A stretch of DNA of 64,000 nucleotides from Smaragdicoccus niigatensis DSM 44881 = NBRC 103563 (GTDB lineage: Bacteria; Actinomycetota; Actinomycetes; Mycobacteriales; Mycobacteriaceae), in NCBI RefSeq assembly GCF_000380645.1, contig NZ_AQXZ01000007.1:38725-102724 (forward strand). Direction: 5' to 3'. The position numbers were made by a program, and so were the translations under genes. The notes beneath the pieces were generated by a model. That model had not been told where the DNA came from. It did not search any database and worked only from the letters and a program-made list of their open reading frames with translations. Below are positions 1 to 9,089 of the stretch, piece after piece. Every line of letters starts with the position of its first letter. Position 1 is the first letter of the stretch.

Positions 1-447
1 GTTTTCCGGTTGCGCCATCCAGCGTCCGACGCGGAATGGGATCTCGGCGGACAGCACCTTCTCCTCCACCACGTCCGGGTGCAGGAAGTTCTGGCTGACA
101 AAGGAACTCAGGCTCTCACCGAGCTGGTCCTTCTTCTTCGGGATGATGGCCGTGTGCGGAATCGGGATGCGCATCGGATGGCGGAAAAGCGCGGTCACCG
201 CGAACCAGTCGGCCATCGCGCCGACCATTCCGGCCTCGGACGCAGCCTTGAGATAGCCCACCCAGCCAGCCGCGTCGCCGCCTGATTCCGCCCACGTACA
301 CAGCACATAGACGATCGTCGCGACGACGAGGAAACCGGTCGCCACGGTTTTCATCCGGAGCAACTGGCGTCGCTTCTCGGCGAGCGCCCGATCCGCTTCG
401 TCCATCAGCTGCTGACTCGCTGTCCGCGATCTTCGCTCCACAGCCAT
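1..447 (-). CDS. DUF445 family membrane protein (partial, cut by window edge)
   Basis: The reading frame opens at an ATG at 447 and stays open to the first base, so 149 N-terminal residues are visible and the C-terminus lies outside. A basic N-terminus is followed by one hydrophobic segment at about residues 33-52. The next stretch reads GMVGAMADWFAVTALFRHP, the hallmark of the DUF445 family (YjiN/YheB-like membrane proteins of unknown function, usually 400-450 aa). It is divergent from the kinase gene that starts at 507, leaving 59 bp for both promoters. The function is not known; the family match is clear. Confidence 0.85.
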   Translation of the reverse strand, partial: MAVERRSRTASQQLMDEADRALAEKRRQLLRMKTVATGFLVVATIVYVLCTWAESGGDAAGWVGYLKAASEAGMVGAMADWFAVTALFRHPMRIPIPHTAIIPKKKDQLGESLSSFVSQNFLHPDVVEEKVLSAEIPFRVGRWMAQPEN

Positions 448-506
448 ATTGTGCCAATCCCGGGGAGCAGGACTTGAATGGCTGCCATGAGCGCGAAGAA
501 TCCAGC

Positions 507-1901
507 ATGATCGAAGCCGTGTCGGAACACGTGCCCACCTCGCGTCTGGCCCGCGGGACGAAACTGGGTGCGGCCGCTGCCGGTCAGGTTTTGATCCGCA
601 GTAAAGCGCGTCTGTCGATGCTCGGGCGGTCCGCGGAGGTCCGCGAGCGGCTCAGCGAAGAGTCGACGATGCGCGCCGCGGAGCAGATCGTCACGGTGCT
701 CGGCGGCATGAAGGGCGTCGCGATGAAGCTCGGCCAGATGATGTCGATCCTCGATATGGACCTCGTCCCGGCCGATCACCGCGAATCATTCCAGCGCAAA
801 CTCGCCGTTCTCCGCGACAGCGCACCGACCGTCCCGTTCGACCGCATGGTTCGGGTCATCGAACGCGACCTGAGAATGCCGATCGAACAGGCCTTTGCCA
901 CGTTCGACGAAACCGCGATCGGCAGCGCGTCGATCGGCCAGGTGTATCGCGCGACGTTGCCCGACGGAACCGACGTCGCGGTGAAGGTGCAGTACCCCGG
1001 CATCGATCGGGCGGTGCGAGCCGACCTGCAGAACCTCGTGATGCTCCGCCGCTTCGTGCAGTCGGTGTTCCCGTTGATCGGTCCGGGCGTCATTGACGAG
1101 CTTGCGGCGAACATGGAGCTCGAACTCGACTACCACCGCGAGGCGCAGACTCAGCGGCGGGTCGCGGACACGTTCCGGAACCACCCGTTCATCACGGTGC
1201 CGGACAGCTTCCCGGAGCTCAGCGGCCGGCGGGTACTCGTCACCGAGTTCGTCGAGGGCATGAATTTCGAGCAGATCTGCGAGCTCGACCAGGACGAGCG
1301 CAACCGCGTCGGCGAGATCATGTACCGCTTCTACATCGGTTCGCTCTATCAGTTCAACGAGTTCTGCGGCGACCCGCATCCGGGCAACGTCCTGCTGGCC
1401 AAGGACGGCCGAGTCGCGTTCCTCGACTTCGGACTGTTCAACGCCATGTCCGAAGAGCACGTCGAATTCGAGCTCGAATGCCTTCGAGCGGCGTCGGAAG
1501 GCCGCGCCGACGACCTGTATGCACTCCTGGACAAGCGCGGGTTCCTCGACAAGGACGTCGAAGTTTCCGCCGAAGAGTGCCTCGATTACGTCCTGGCCGC
1601 GTCCGAGTGGAACCTCATCGACGCCGAACTCGAGGTGACGCCCGACGTCGCCGGTGGGGCGTTCCTCCTCGCGATCGACCCACGGGCGTCGGAGTTCCAG
1701 GGCATGAAGCATCAGAACCTGCCGCCCGAGCACCTGTTTTCCCGTCGCGCCGACTTCTTCACGTTCGGCATCCTGGGGCAACTCGGAGTGAGCGCGAATT
1801 GGCACCGCATCGCGCGGGAATGGATCTACGGTGAGCCGCCGGCGACGAAGCTTGGCGAGCAGCATCAACAATGGCTGAAGTCTTTGGAAGGACAGCAGTG
1901 A
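507..1901 (+). CDS. AarF/UbiB (ABC1) family atypical kinase
   Basis: This 464-aa protein carries the ABC1/UbiB protein-kinase-like fold. Visible motifs in order are KLGQ (about residue 74), the Ala-rich loop SASIGQVYRA, the nucleotide lysine in VAVKVQYPG, HPGN (about 291) and DFG (about 306). Family members are ATPases/kinases linked to quinone or lipid metabolism; the substrate here cannot be inferred. I chose the ATG at 507 over an in-frame ATG at 474 because the family fold begins soon after and the earlier start would run into the upstream promoter space. Its stop overlaps the next start (GTGA), so the two genes are translationally coupled. A second ABC1 kinase lies at 45278-46636. Confidence 0.88.
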   Translation: MIEAVSEHVPTSRLARGTKLGAAAAGQVLIRSKARLSMLGRSAEVRERLSEESTMRAAEQIVTVLGGMKGVAMKLGQMMSILDMDLVPADHRESFQRKLAVLRDSAPTVPFDRMVRVIERDLRMPIEQAFATFDETAIGSASIGQVYRATLPDGTDVAVKVQYPGIDRAVRADLQNLVMLRRFVQSVFPLIGPGVIDELAANMELELDYHREAQTQRRVADTFRNHPFITVPDSFPELSGRRVLVTEFVEGMNFEQICELDQDERNRVGEIMYRFYIGSLYQFNEFCGDPHPGNVLLAKDGRVAFLDFGLFNAMSEEHVEFELECLRAASEGRADDLYALLDKRGFLDKDVEVSAEECLDYVLAASEWNLIDAELEVTPDVAGGAFLLAIDPRASEFQGMKHQNLPPEHLFSRRADFFTFGILGQLGVSANWHRIAREWIYGEPPATKLGEQHQQWLKSLEGQQ

Positions 1902-3130
1902 CTGCACGCGAATTCGATCTCGTTCTCTTCGGCGCCACCGGTTTCGTCGGGGGGCTGACCGCCGAATACATCGCCCGATCAGCGCCCGCGGGTGCGCGCA
2001 TCGCGCTCGCCGGCCGTTCCGCGGACAAGCTCGCCGCGGTTCGAGACGCACTCCCCGGCGCGGGCCGCGATTGGCAGGTGATCGTCGTGGATGCGAGCGC
2101 TCCCGAAGAACTCGCCAAGCGTGCCAAGGTCGTCGTGACGACGGTCGGACCGTACGCGAAGTACGGGTTGCCGCTGGTGAAAGCATGCGCGGAAGCCGGA
2201 ACGCACTACGCCGACCTCACCGGCGAGCCGCAGTTCATCAAGGAGTGCATCGACAAGTTCCACGACGTCGCGGTCTCCACCGGCGCGAAGATCGTCAATG
2301 CCTGCGGGTATGACTCTGTTCCGTCGGACCTGAATGTCTACGAGATCTACCGGAAGTCGATCGCCGACCAGACCGGCGAACTCGAGTCGGCCACCCTCGT
2401 CGCATCGATCAAGGGCGGTCTGAGCGGCGGAACAGTCGCCTCGATGCGGGAGCTCATGGCCGATATGGCCGACGACCCCAAAGTTCGCAAAGTCATGGGC
2501 GATCCCTATTCGTTGTCCGCGGACCGTTCGCTCGAAGCCGACCTGCCGGAACCACGAGCCACCCTCGCTCCCGCCTCGTCGATCGACCCCAGCCTCAAGG
2601 GCTGGGTGGCGACGTTCATGATGGGCCCGGGCAACTCGAAGATCGTGCGGCGAAGCAACGGACTCCTCGGGTGGGCGTACGGAAAGCACCTGCGCTACTA
2701 CGAGGTCATGAGCACCGGCGAATCTCTCGCGTCTCCCCTGATCGCAGCGGGAATCACCGGCGGAATGGTCGCCGGATTCCTCGGCGGCCCGATCCTCGCG
2801 AAGTTCGGCGTCGGGCGGAAGCTCATGGAGAAGGTCGCGCCGAAGCCCGGAACCGGTCCGTCGGCCGAGTCCCGCGAGAATGGCTGGTTCACGAGTCAGA
2901 CCTTCGCCCGGACGTCGTCCGGCGCGAAGTATGTCGCCACAATGTCCGCCCAGGGCGACCCCGGATACAAAGCCACCTCGGTGATGCTCGGCGAATCCGG
3001 ACTCAGCCTCGCCTTTGACGCCCTGTCCGGCGCCGCCGGCATCCTCACCCCGGCAACGGCCATGGGCTCATCGCTCACCGACCGGTTGCGGAAGGCGGGC
3101 TTCACGATCGAGATCAAGCGGTCAGCCTGA
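1898..3130 (+). CDS. Saccharopine dehydrogenase-like / trans-acting enoyl reductase family protein
   Basis: This 410-aa protein has an N-terminal Rossmann motif (LFGATGFVGGLTAEYI, about residues 8-23). The rest matches the saccharopine-dehydrogenase-like family that in mycobacteria includes trans-acting enoyl reductases of lipid synthesis (Rv2953/Rv2449c type). It probably reduces a lipid-linked substrate with NAD(P)H, but no partner polyketide synthase is nearby. I placed the start at GTG 1898 because it overlaps the upstream stop by 4 bp and is preceded by GGAAGG; an in-frame ATG lies 27 bp upstream inside the kinase gene. It is followed by a strong hairpin. Confidence 0.82.
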   Translation: MTAREFDLVLFGATGFVGGLTAEYIARSAPAGARIALAGRSADKLAAVRDALPGAGRDWQVIVVDASAPEELAKRAKVVVTTVGPYAKYGLPLVKACAEAGTHYADLTGEPQFIKECIDKFHDVAVSTGAKIVNACGYDSVPSDLNVYEIYRKSIADQTGELESATLVASIKGGLSGGTVASMRELMADMADDPKVRKVMGDPYSLSADRSLEADLPEPRATLAPASSIDPSLKGWVATFMMGPGNSKIVRRSNGLLGWAYGKHLRYYEVMSTGESLASPLIAAGITGGMVAGFLGGPILAKFGVGRKLMEKVAPKPGTGPSAESRENGWFTSQTFARTSSGAKYVATMSAQGDPGYKATSVMLGESGLSLAFDALSGAAGILTPATAMGSSLTDRLRKAGFTIEIKRSA

Positions 3131-3146
3131 CCCGCTGATCACTGAC

Positions 3147-3187
3147 TGGGAAGGATTCGGATCGCCCAGCGATCCAGATCCTTCCCA
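3147..3187. terminator. Bidirectional terminator hairpin
   Basis: This is a near-perfect inverted repeat: GGGAAGGAT...GGATCGC pairs with GCGATCC...ATCCTTCCC around a CCA loop with only two mismatched positions in an 18-bp stem. It lies between the stop of the enoyl-reductase-like gene (+) and the stop of the small membrane protein gene (-), where a shared terminator is expected. Confidence 0.75.
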
Positions 3188-3192
3188 CTACG

Positions 3193-3417
3193 TCACTCGA
3201 TCAAGTGCGGTACGTCCCGATGGTGGGCGTGATCGTAATGGACGGTCGAACCCACAACCGAGATTCCCGCGACCGCGAAGATGACGAACGCGGCCGCCGC
3301 CAGGATCGCGAAGTTCGTGTGTCCCGTACCAGCCGCTACGAGACCGGCAGCGAGCGAGAAGAACGAACCCAGAACTGCCAGGTAACCAACCCAGCCTGCG
3401 AAAATGTTGAGCTTCAT
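3193..3417 (-). CDS. Small His-rich two-helix membrane protein (paralogue B)
   Basis: This 74-aa protein is supported by a clear ribosome-binding site (TTTGGAGG) before the ATG at 3417. It begins MKLNIFAGWVGY, has two hydrophobic segments (about residues 8-30 and 36-56) and ends in the His-rich tail VHYDHAHHRDVPH. It is a tandem paralogue of the gene at 3519-3740, sharing MKLNIFxGWxGY, the xAGxVAAxTGH turn and the HYDHxxHRDxPH tail. I do not recognise the family. The tail could bind metal, but that is inference. Confidence 0.78.
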   Translation of the reverse strand: MKLNIFAGWVGYLAVLGSFFSLAAGLVAAGTGHTNFAILAAAAFVIFAVAGISVVGSTVHYDHAHHRDVPHLIE

Positions 3418-3518
3418 CAAGGCCTCCAAAGGAATAGAGCCGCTGATAGGCACAACGTTACGCCGGTGGGATCCCAGTATGCGAGACCCCATCTGATCTT
3501 CCCGTCCGCACGAAGCCG

Positions 3519-3740
3519 TCAGAACGGATGCGGAATGTCGCGGTGCATCTTGTGGTCGTAGTGGATCGTTTCGGCGACGGTCGGGATACCGACAATCGCG
3601 GCGATTCCCACGATCAAGAATGCGACGGCGGCCCAGCCCAAATGCCCTGTTGCCGCTGCAACAACACCTGCCGGAACACAAAACGCGGACGCCAGAACCA
3701 GGACGTAACCGAGCCAGCCCACGAAAATATTGAGCTTCAT
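3519..3740 (-). CDS. Small His-rich two-helix membrane protein (paralogue A)
   Basis: This 73-aa protein has a GAGGTG ribosome-binding site before the ATG at 3740. Two hydrophobic segments are followed by the tail IHYDHKMHRDIPHPF, nearly the same as in the downstream paralogue at 3193-3417. The 101-bp gap between the pair suggests tandem duplication. A possible -10 element (TATAAG on the minus strand, from the stretch near 3767) lies upstream. The function is unknown. Confidence 0.78.
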   Translation of the reverse strand: MKLNIFVGWLGYVLVLASAFCVPAGVVAAATGHLGWAAVAFLIVGIAAIVGIPTVAETIHYDHKMHRDIPHPF

Positions 3741-3840
3741 TTGTGGTCACCTCAAGACGAATGTCTTATATATCGAGGTTACGCCGGTTTCGCGGACGGC
3801 TCTGTCGCCGAGAAATCAATGCCTGCGCAGACCTGCTCGA

Positions 3841-3846
3841 TACCCT
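3841..3846 (+). promoter_or_regulatory. Leaderless -10 element (TACCCT)
   Basis: TACCCT is followed by exactly 6 nt and then the ATG at 3853, the spacing expected if transcription starts at the A of the start codon. No Shine-Dalgarno is present. Confidence 0.55.
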
Positions 3847-3852
3847 CGAACT

Positions 3853-4650
3853 ATGCAGATTTCGCGACGACGCCTGCTCACCGGGACGGCACAGATCGCA
3901 ATTGCATTCGGCACCGTGTCCTGCACCAGGGCGGAGTCGGTCCAACCGCATCTTCGGGTAGGTGCAGCTTTCCCGGACCCACCATTCAATGGCGTTGCCG
4001 GTAACCGCGGGTTCGACGTTTCACTGATGGACGCGATCGGCACAATTCTCGGCAAGACCGTGGAATTCGTTCCATTTGCCGGACACGACTTCAACGATAT
4101 TTTCGACCAACTCGACAACGGAGCATATGACTGCATCACTTCGGGAACGACGATCACTGAGGCACGCTCCCAGCAGGCGGCCTTCGGCGAGCCGTACCTG
4201 ATTTCGGGCCAAGCCCTCGCCGTCGACGTCCGTCGGCTTCCTGCGGTCCGAAGCGTCAATGACCTGCAAGGTTTGACGATTGGCGTCCAGAGCGGAAATA
4301 CCAGCCAACCGATCGCCAACGATCTCGTCGCCCAGGGCAAGGCGAAATCAGTACGCGTGTACGACTATGGCGACGTTCGCACGGCTATTACAGACCTGAC
4401 GACCGGCAGATGCGATGCATTCATGAAGCTGGCGCCGGTGTTGGCCGAACTCGTCAAGCCCGTCCCCGGCGTCGAGATCGTGCAACGCGGACTCGATACC
4501 GAGAAAATCGCCATCGCAGTAAGCCGCTCGAATCGCGCATTGCTCGCACAAATCAATGCCGCGCAGGCGTCGCTGGAACGCGACGGACGCCTGTCTGAGC
4601 TACGCGAACGTTGGCTCGGATCACGCGAACTGGATCAGAACCCTAAATAG
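3853..4650 (+). CDS. Extracellular solute-binding protein family 3, Tat-type lipoprotein
   Basis: This 265-aa protein starts with a twin-arginine signal ([11 protein letters not shown]) and a cysteine at residue 24 in a loose lipobox (TVSC), so it is probably exported and lipid-anchored. The body has the bacterial periplasmic binding protein family 3 pattern: [18 protein letters not shown], then [13 protein letters not shown] and [10 protein letters not shown]. Family members usually bind amino acids or similar small polar ligands. No permease or ATPase gene is adjacent, so it is an orphan. The ATG at 3853 fits a leaderless transcript. Its 3' end overlaps the convergent alcohol dehydrogenase gene by 8 bp. 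Confidence 0.82.
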   Translation: MQISRRRLLTGTAQIAIAFGTVSCTRAESVQPHLRVGAAFPDPPFNGVAGNRGFDVSLMDAIGTILGKTVEFVPFAGHDFNDIFDQLDNGAYDCITSGTTITEARSQQAAFGEPYLISGQALAVDVRRLPAVRSVNDLQGLTIGVQSGNTSQPIANDLVAQGKAKSVRVYDYGDVRTAITDLTTGRCDAFMKLAPVLAELVKPVPGVEIVQRGLDTEKIAIAVSRSNRALLAQINAAQASLERDGRLSELRERWLGSRELDQNPK

Positions 4651-5680
4651 TCCCGGCATCGATCACGAAGCGGTACCGCACATCGCTGCGCAGCACGCGA
4701 TCATAGGCACCCGTGATGTCGTCGCCGGTGATGAGTTCGATCAACGGCGCGATCTTGTGCTCGGCGCAGAAGTCGAGCATCTCCTGGGTTTCGCGGATGC
4801 CACCGATCGACGAGCCGCTGAGGCTGCGGCGCTGACTCGTGAGCACTCCGGCGCGGATACTGAGCGGCTTGGTCGGCAGACCGAGCATCACGAGCGAGCC
4901 GTCGAGCCGGAGCAGCGACATGTATCGATCGATGTTCAGATCCGCCGACACCGTGTTGAGGATCAGGTCGAATTTTCCGCGGAGCGCGCTGAACGTGGCC
5001 GGGTCGGACGTCGCGTAGTACGCCGAAGCACCGAGCTTGAGTCCGTCTTCCTGCTTTGACAGCGTCTGGCTCAGCACCGAAACCTCGGCACCCAGCGCCG
5101 CCGCGATCTGCACACCGACGTGCCCGAGACCGCCCATGCCGACGATGGCGACGCGTTTGCCGGGCCCGGCATTCCAGTGCCGCAGCGGTGAGTACAGCGT
5201 GACGCCCGCGCAGAGCAGCGGAGCCGCGACGTCGAGTTCGAGTGCGTCCGGGATGCGAAGAACGAAGCCCTCATTGACGACGACCTGCTGCGAGTAACCG
5301 CCGTACGTGATCGTGCCGTCGACGTCGCGCGAGTTGTAGGTCCAGACGGCGTTCTTGCAGAACTGTTCCTCGCCCGCGACGCAGGGCTCGCACTTGCCGC
5401 ACGAGTTCACCAGGCAACCGACGCCGACGCGGTCGCCGACCCGGTACTTGGTGACCTCCGGGCCGACCGCGGAGACGATGCCCGCGATCTCGTGTCCCGG
5501 TACGCAGGGGTAGACCGTTCCCGGCCATTCGTTGCGCGCGGTGTGAATGTCCGAGTGGCAGATGCCGGCGAACTTCACGTCGATGACGACATCGCGGCCG
5601 GCGGGTTCTCGCCGGTCGATCGTCAACTTCTCGAAGTCCGAATCCGACGCGGTCATCCCACGTGCCGCTACTGCATTCAC
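4643..5680 (-). CDS. adhC: Zinc-dependent NAD(P) alcohol dehydrogenase (AdhC/cinnamyl-alcohol dehydrogenase type)
   Basis: This 345-aa medium-chain dehydrogenase has catalytic zinc ligands in GICHSD (C41) and PGHE (H63, E64). The structural zinc cysteines are in [15 protein letters not shown], and the dinucleotide motif is GMGGLGHVG. It should interconvert primary alcohols and aldehydes; the closest named type is the mycobacterial NADP-dependent AdhC. The GTG at 5680 overlaps the stop of the MetE-like gene (GTGA), so translation is coupled; a longer in-frame start inside metE is less likely. The link to the altered MetE is unexplained. Confidence 0.88.
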   Translation of the reverse strand: MNAVAARGMTASDSDFEKLTIDRREPAGRDVVIDVKFAGICHSDIHTARNEWPGTVYPCVPGHEIAGIVSAVGPEVTKYRVGDRVGVGCLVNSCGKCEPCVAGEEQFCKNAVWTYNSRDVDGTITYGGYSQQVVVNEGFVLRIPDALELDVAAPLLCAGVTLYSPLRHWNAGPGKRVAIVGMGGLGHVGVQIAAALGAEVSVLSQTLSKQEDGLKLGASAYYATSDPATFSALRGKFDLILNTVSADLNIDRYMSLLRLDGSLVMLGLPTKPLSIRAGVLTSQRRSLSGSSIGGIRETQEMLDFCAEHKIAPLIELITGDDITGAYDRVLRSDVRYRFVIDAGTI

Positions 5681-7998
5681 TGCTGCTCCTGCTCCTGCTG
5701 CTGAGCTGCTCGTCGACGCAAGCGGCGGGCGGCCGCAACCAGGTTCCGGAGGGAAGGCTCGAGTTGCCACTGGTGACGCGTCTTGAGACCGCCGTCCGGG
5801 TTCGCCCACAGGCGGTCGATGGCGATCGACTTCGACGCCAGCGTGAGAAGGTCGTCGAACTCATCAATGTCCGGGATGCGTGCCGAACGGCTTTCGTAGA
5901 CGCCCGGTCCAACGCCGTGCGTCAGTCCCTCGCCGTGGCTGGCATCTTCCTCCAGCGCTTCGAGCACCCACTTGATCGAGCGGGTCGCGACCAGCGCCGT
6001 GACGTCCGCGTCGAGGCGCTCGATCGCGTCGACCACCGAGTGCTTGCTCGAATAATTGATGTGCGTGTGAATCTGGGTTTCTTTACGCACACTCGACGTC
6101 GCGAGCTTGAACGCATCGACTGACCAGCGCAGATACTCGTCGCGTTCCTTGCCCTCACGCAACGGCATGAGTTCGCGGATTGATGGTTCGTCGACCTGGA
6201 TGATCGCGATCCCGGCGCGGTCGAGATCGGTCACCTCGTCGCGAATCGCGAGCGCGACCTGGTCCGCTGTGTCGAACAGCGGTTGGTCCTGGCGTACGAA
6301 CGACCGGGCGATCATCGTCACCGGACCAGTGACCATGCCCTTGACGGGCTTGTCGGTGAGCGACTGCGCGTAGGTGATCCACTCGACCGTCATCGGCTTG
6401 GGTCGGCGCACGTCACCGTAGAGAATCGGCGGACGCACGCAGCGCGAGCCGTAGACCTGGACCCAGCCCTGATGCGTTGTCGCGAAGCCCTCGAGCAACT
6501 CCGCGAAGTACTGGATCATGTCGTTGCGCTCGTGCTCGCCGTGCACCAAGACATCGAGGCCGATGTCTTCCTGCAGGCGAATCGTGCGCTCGATCTCTTC
6601 CTTGATCTTCGCGACGTACGTGTCGTAGTCGAGACGACCTTGACCGAGTTCGTAGCGCAGATGCCGGATTTCATTGGTCTGCGGGAACGAGCCCAGGGTG
6701 GTCGACGGCACGAGAGGCAGGTTCAGGCGCTCCTGCTGCGCCGCCTGTCGCTCGGCGTAGGGCTCGCGTTCGCGCATGATCGGGGTGACCGCGTAGACGC
6801 GTTGGCGTACGTCGTGCTTCTGCTTGAAGTGCACCGAGGACGGCCTCCGGCGCCAGTTCTCCGACGGCCCCTCGGTGAGTGCACGCGCCAACGAGACGAC
6901 CTCGCCGACCTTCTGCTTCGCAAAGGACAGACGGTCTGCGAGGTTTCCGTCGATCTCGTACTCGATGAGCGTGTCGTACGGAACGTGCAGCAGCGAGCAG
7001 CCGGTCGAGACAACCATGTCGGGGCAGACTTCGGCGAGTTCGCTGAGGTACTTCAGCGTGACGTACCGGTCCGACTTCCACACGTTGCGCCCGTTGATGA
7101 CACCGGCGTAAAGACGCTTGCGCTTGATTCCCGGAATCTCGGCGAGCTTGTCCGGCTTCATCCGGAACGACGCAAGGTCGAGACCGATCGCTTCGACCTT
7201 GGTCGCAGCGAGGATGCGGAGCGCCTCGCCGAAGTCGTCGTATTGGCCGGTCACGAGCATGCGCGGGCGCATGGGAGCGTTGGTCAGCCGCTCGTAGGCA
7301 CGCTTGAATGCCTCGAGGTCGACGTCCCGGCGATCCTGCGTGAACATCGGCTCATCGAGTTGCACGCACGTGGCACCACGCTTGGCGAGGATTTCGAACA
7401 GTTCCTCGTAGACGGGCAGCAGACGATCGAGGAGATCGAGGCGGGAGTAATCCTGGTCGGATGTCGACGGGCCCTTCTTCGACAGCAGCAACAGCGACAC
7501 CGGTCCGACCACGACCGGACGCAGTTCGATGCCCCGGGCCAGCGAACGATCGAACTCGTCGAGGAGTGCTTCCGCGTGCAGCGAGAACTCCGTGTTCGGA
7601 TCGAGTTCGGGCTGCCGGTAGTGGTACGGCGTGCTGCAGAAACGCACGAGTTCGAGCGGCGGCAAATCGCCGGAACCACGGCACATCGCGAAGTAGAAGT
7701 CGAGCGGATGCATGTCCGCCTGAATACTTTTGAATCGCTGCGGCACCGCGCCGAACAGCAGCGCGTTGTCGAGGATGTGGTCGTAGTAGCTGAAGGTGTT
7801 GCCCGGCACCTGCGTCAGACCAGCGGCGTGTAGCTCGTTGATCTGATCGTCCACGATCTCCCGGGCTACGCGTTCGAGGTCCTCGCGCGTTCCCGTCCCG
7901 TGCCAGTAGTGCTCGAGAGCCCACTTCAGTTCGCGACGGGAACCGATCCGGGGATAGCCCAGAATGCTCGATCCGAAACCGTCGGCGACGTTCGCCAT
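5677..7998 (-). CDS. metE: Cobalamin-independent methionine synthase (MetE) homologue lacking zinc ligands
   Basis: At 773 aa this is a full-length MetE: N-terminal domain from [14 protein letters not shown]-terminal domain with [12 protein letters not shown] and the typical IGPGVY-like turn. MetE transfers a methyl group from methyltetrahydropteroyl-triglutamate to homocysteine activated by a zinc ion held by His, Cys, Glu and Cys. Only the His (H646 in HTHIN) is kept. The first Cys is N648, the Glu is V670, and the Cys of NPDCG is G736 (NPDGG). The gene is intact, so this looks like a diverged paralogue that may not make methionine. The tail ends QQQEQEQQ. An AGGAAGG site precedes the ATG at 7998. 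Only 75 bp separate it from fadB2, with no room for a B12 riboswitch. Confidence 0.88.
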   Translation of the reverse strand: MANVADGFGSSILGYPRIGSRRELKWALEHYWHGTGTREDLERVAREIVDDQINELHAAGLTQVPGNTFSYYDHILDNALLFGAVPQRFKSIQADMHPLDFYFAMCRGSGDLPPLELVRFCSTPYHYRQPELDPNTEFSLHAEALLDEFDRSLARGIELRPVVVGPVSLLLLSKKGPSTSDQDYSRLDLLDRLLPVYEELFEILAKRGATCVQLDEPMFTQDRRDVDLEAFKRAYERLTNAPMRPRMLVTGQYDDFGEALRILAATKVEAIGLDLASFRMKPDKLAEIPGIKRKRLYAGVINGRNVWKSDRYVTLKYLSELAEVCPDMVVSTGCSLLHVPYDTLIEYEIDGNLADRLSFAKQKVGEVVSLARALTEGPSENWRRRPSSVHFKQKHDVRQRVYAVTPIMREREPYAERQAAQQERLNLPLVPSTTLGSFPQTNEIRHLRYELGQGRLDYDTYVAKIKEEIERTIRLQEDIGLDVLVHGEHERNDMIQYFAELLEGFATTHQGWVQVYGSRCVRPPILYGDVRRPKPMTVEWITYAQSLTDKPVKGMVTGPVTMIARSFVRQDQPLFDTADQVALAIRDEVTDLDRAGIAIIQVDEPSIRELMPLREGKERDEYLRWSVDAFKLATSSVRKETQIHTHINYSSKHSVVDAIERLDADVTALVATRSIKWVLEALEEDASHGEGLTHGVGPGVYESRSARIPDIDEFDDLLTLASKSIAIDRLWANPDGGLKTRHQWQLEPSLRNLVAAARRLRRRAAQQQEQEQQ

Positions 7999-8073
7999 TC
8001 GCGTTCGACCTTCCTGTCAAACACCAGTCCTGACAGTGCAATCCGCTCGAAAGCGGAGCCAGTGCGCCGGGCC

Positions 8074-8964
8074 CTACGACTTGGGCTTGGCCGCGCTCTT
8101 GTCAGGGTACTGGTAGAAGCCCGAACCAGCCTTCTTCCCGACGAGTCCGGCTTCAACCATTCGAAGAAGCAGCGGCGGCGCCGAGTACAGCGGCTCCTTG
8201 AACTCGGCGTACATCGAGTCTGCGATGGACTTCACGGTGTCCAGGCCGACGAGGTCGGTGAGGGCCAGCGGGCCCATCGGGTGCGCACAACCGAGGACCA
8301 TCGCCTTGTCGATGTCCTCCTTGCTCGCAAAGCCCGACTCGACCATGCGGATGGCCGAGAGCAGGTACGGAACAAGCAGGGCGTTGACGACGAATCCGGA
8401 GCGGTCGGCCGAGCGAACGACCTGCTTGCCCAAGACCTCGCTCGCGAAGTGCTCGGCGCGCGCGGAAACCTCGGGGCTCGTGCGCAGCGTCGTGATGAGC
8501 TCGGTGAGCGGCAGCACCGGGACCGGGTTGAAGAAGTGCATTCCGACGACGCGCTCGGGCCGGGTGGTGGCCATCGCGAGCTTCATGATCGGAATCGAAG
8601 ACGTGTTGGAGGCGAGCACGGCATCGGCGTCGTTGACGACCTTGTCGAGCTCACGGAAGACCTTGGTCTTGATCTCTTCGCTCTCGAGGATGGCCTCGAC
8701 GACGAGCTGACGGTCGGCGAAGTCTCCGAGGTCGGAGGTGAACCGCAAGCGCCAGGCAGCCTGCTCGCGCTCACGGGAAGTGATCTTTCCGCTGCTCACA
8801 CCGCGATCCAGCGAGCGCATAACGCGCGCGCGACCGGCAGCTGCGAGCTCACGAGTGGTTTCGTACACGAGCACGTCGACGTGCGCACGGGCACACACCT
8901 CCGCAATACCGGCGCCCATCTGGCCTGCACCGATGATGCCGACTCGCTGAATCTTCTCGGACAC
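8074..8964 (-). CDS. fadB2: 3-hydroxybutyryl-CoA dehydrogenase (FadB2-like)
   Basis: This 296-aa protein has the N-terminal NAD site VGIIGAGQMGAGIAEVCA, the catalytic region ending in GMHFFNPVPVLPL, and the C-terminal helical domain with HPMGPLALTDLVGLD. It should oxidise 3-hydroxyacyl-CoA in fatty acid or butyrate metabolism; the mycobacterial FadB2 (Rv0468) is the expected relative. It starts at GTG 8964 after CAGGAGCG. It has its own promoter region with two identical 12-bp direct repeats, lies downstream of aceA on the same strand, and may be transcribed with metE. Confidence 0.88.
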   Translation of the reverse strand: MSEKIQRVGIIGAGQMGAGIAEVCARAHVDVLVYETTRELAAAGRARVMRSLDRGVSSGKITSREREQAAWRLRFTSDLGDFADRQLVVEAILESEEIKTKVFRELDKVVNDADAVLASNTSSIPIMKLAMATTRPERVVGMHFFNPVPVLPLTELITTLRTSPEVSARAEHFASEVLGKQVVRSADRSGFVVNALLVPYLLSAIRMVESGFASKEDIDKAMVLGCAHPMGPLALTDLVGLDTVKSIADSMYAEFKEPLYSAPPLLLRMVEAGLVGKKAGSGFYQYPDKSAAKPKS

Positions 8965-8987
8965 TTACGCTCCTGCTCGTTACTTCC

Positions 8988-9028
8988 GTGGTGGGAAATT
9001 GGTGGGGCTTCCACTTGTGGTGGGAAAT
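8988..9028 (-). repeat. Paired 12-bp direct repeats upstream of fadB2 (candidate operator)
   Basis: ATTTCCCACCAC (minus strand) occurs twice without mismatch, at 8988-8999 and 9017-9028, 29 bp apart start to start. The nearer copy ends 23 bp before the fadB2 GTG. The spacing of nearly three helical turns suggests binding by a dimeric or tandem regulator. The regulator is not identifiable. Confidence 0.5.
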
Positions 9029-9032
9029 ACGA

Positions 9033-9063
9033 CGCCGCGGGACCCGAATCGAATCCCGCGGCG
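9033..9063 (-). terminator. Terminator hairpin of aceA
   Basis: CGCCGCGGGA and TCCCGCGGCG form a perfect 10-bp stem with an 11-nt loop 26 bp past the aceA stop, before the fadB2 promoter. Confidence 0.65.
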
Positions 9064-9089
9064 GCGCGGTACGGCGGTCAGCCCAGTTC

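Noticed and set aside
3193..3750. 185-codon frame covering both small membrane protein genes
   Set aside because: Only its last 74 codons are a real gene; upstream it reads the paralogue out of frame.
6283..7833. 516-codon open frame antisense to the MetE-like gene
   Set aside because: High-GC antisense shadow; the composition is Arg/Leu/Val-rich with no family similarity, while the minus frame matches MetE throughout.
7999..8073. Cobalamin riboswitch in front of metE
   Set aside because: Only 75 bp separate it from fadB2 and no B12-box-like sequence or fold is visible.
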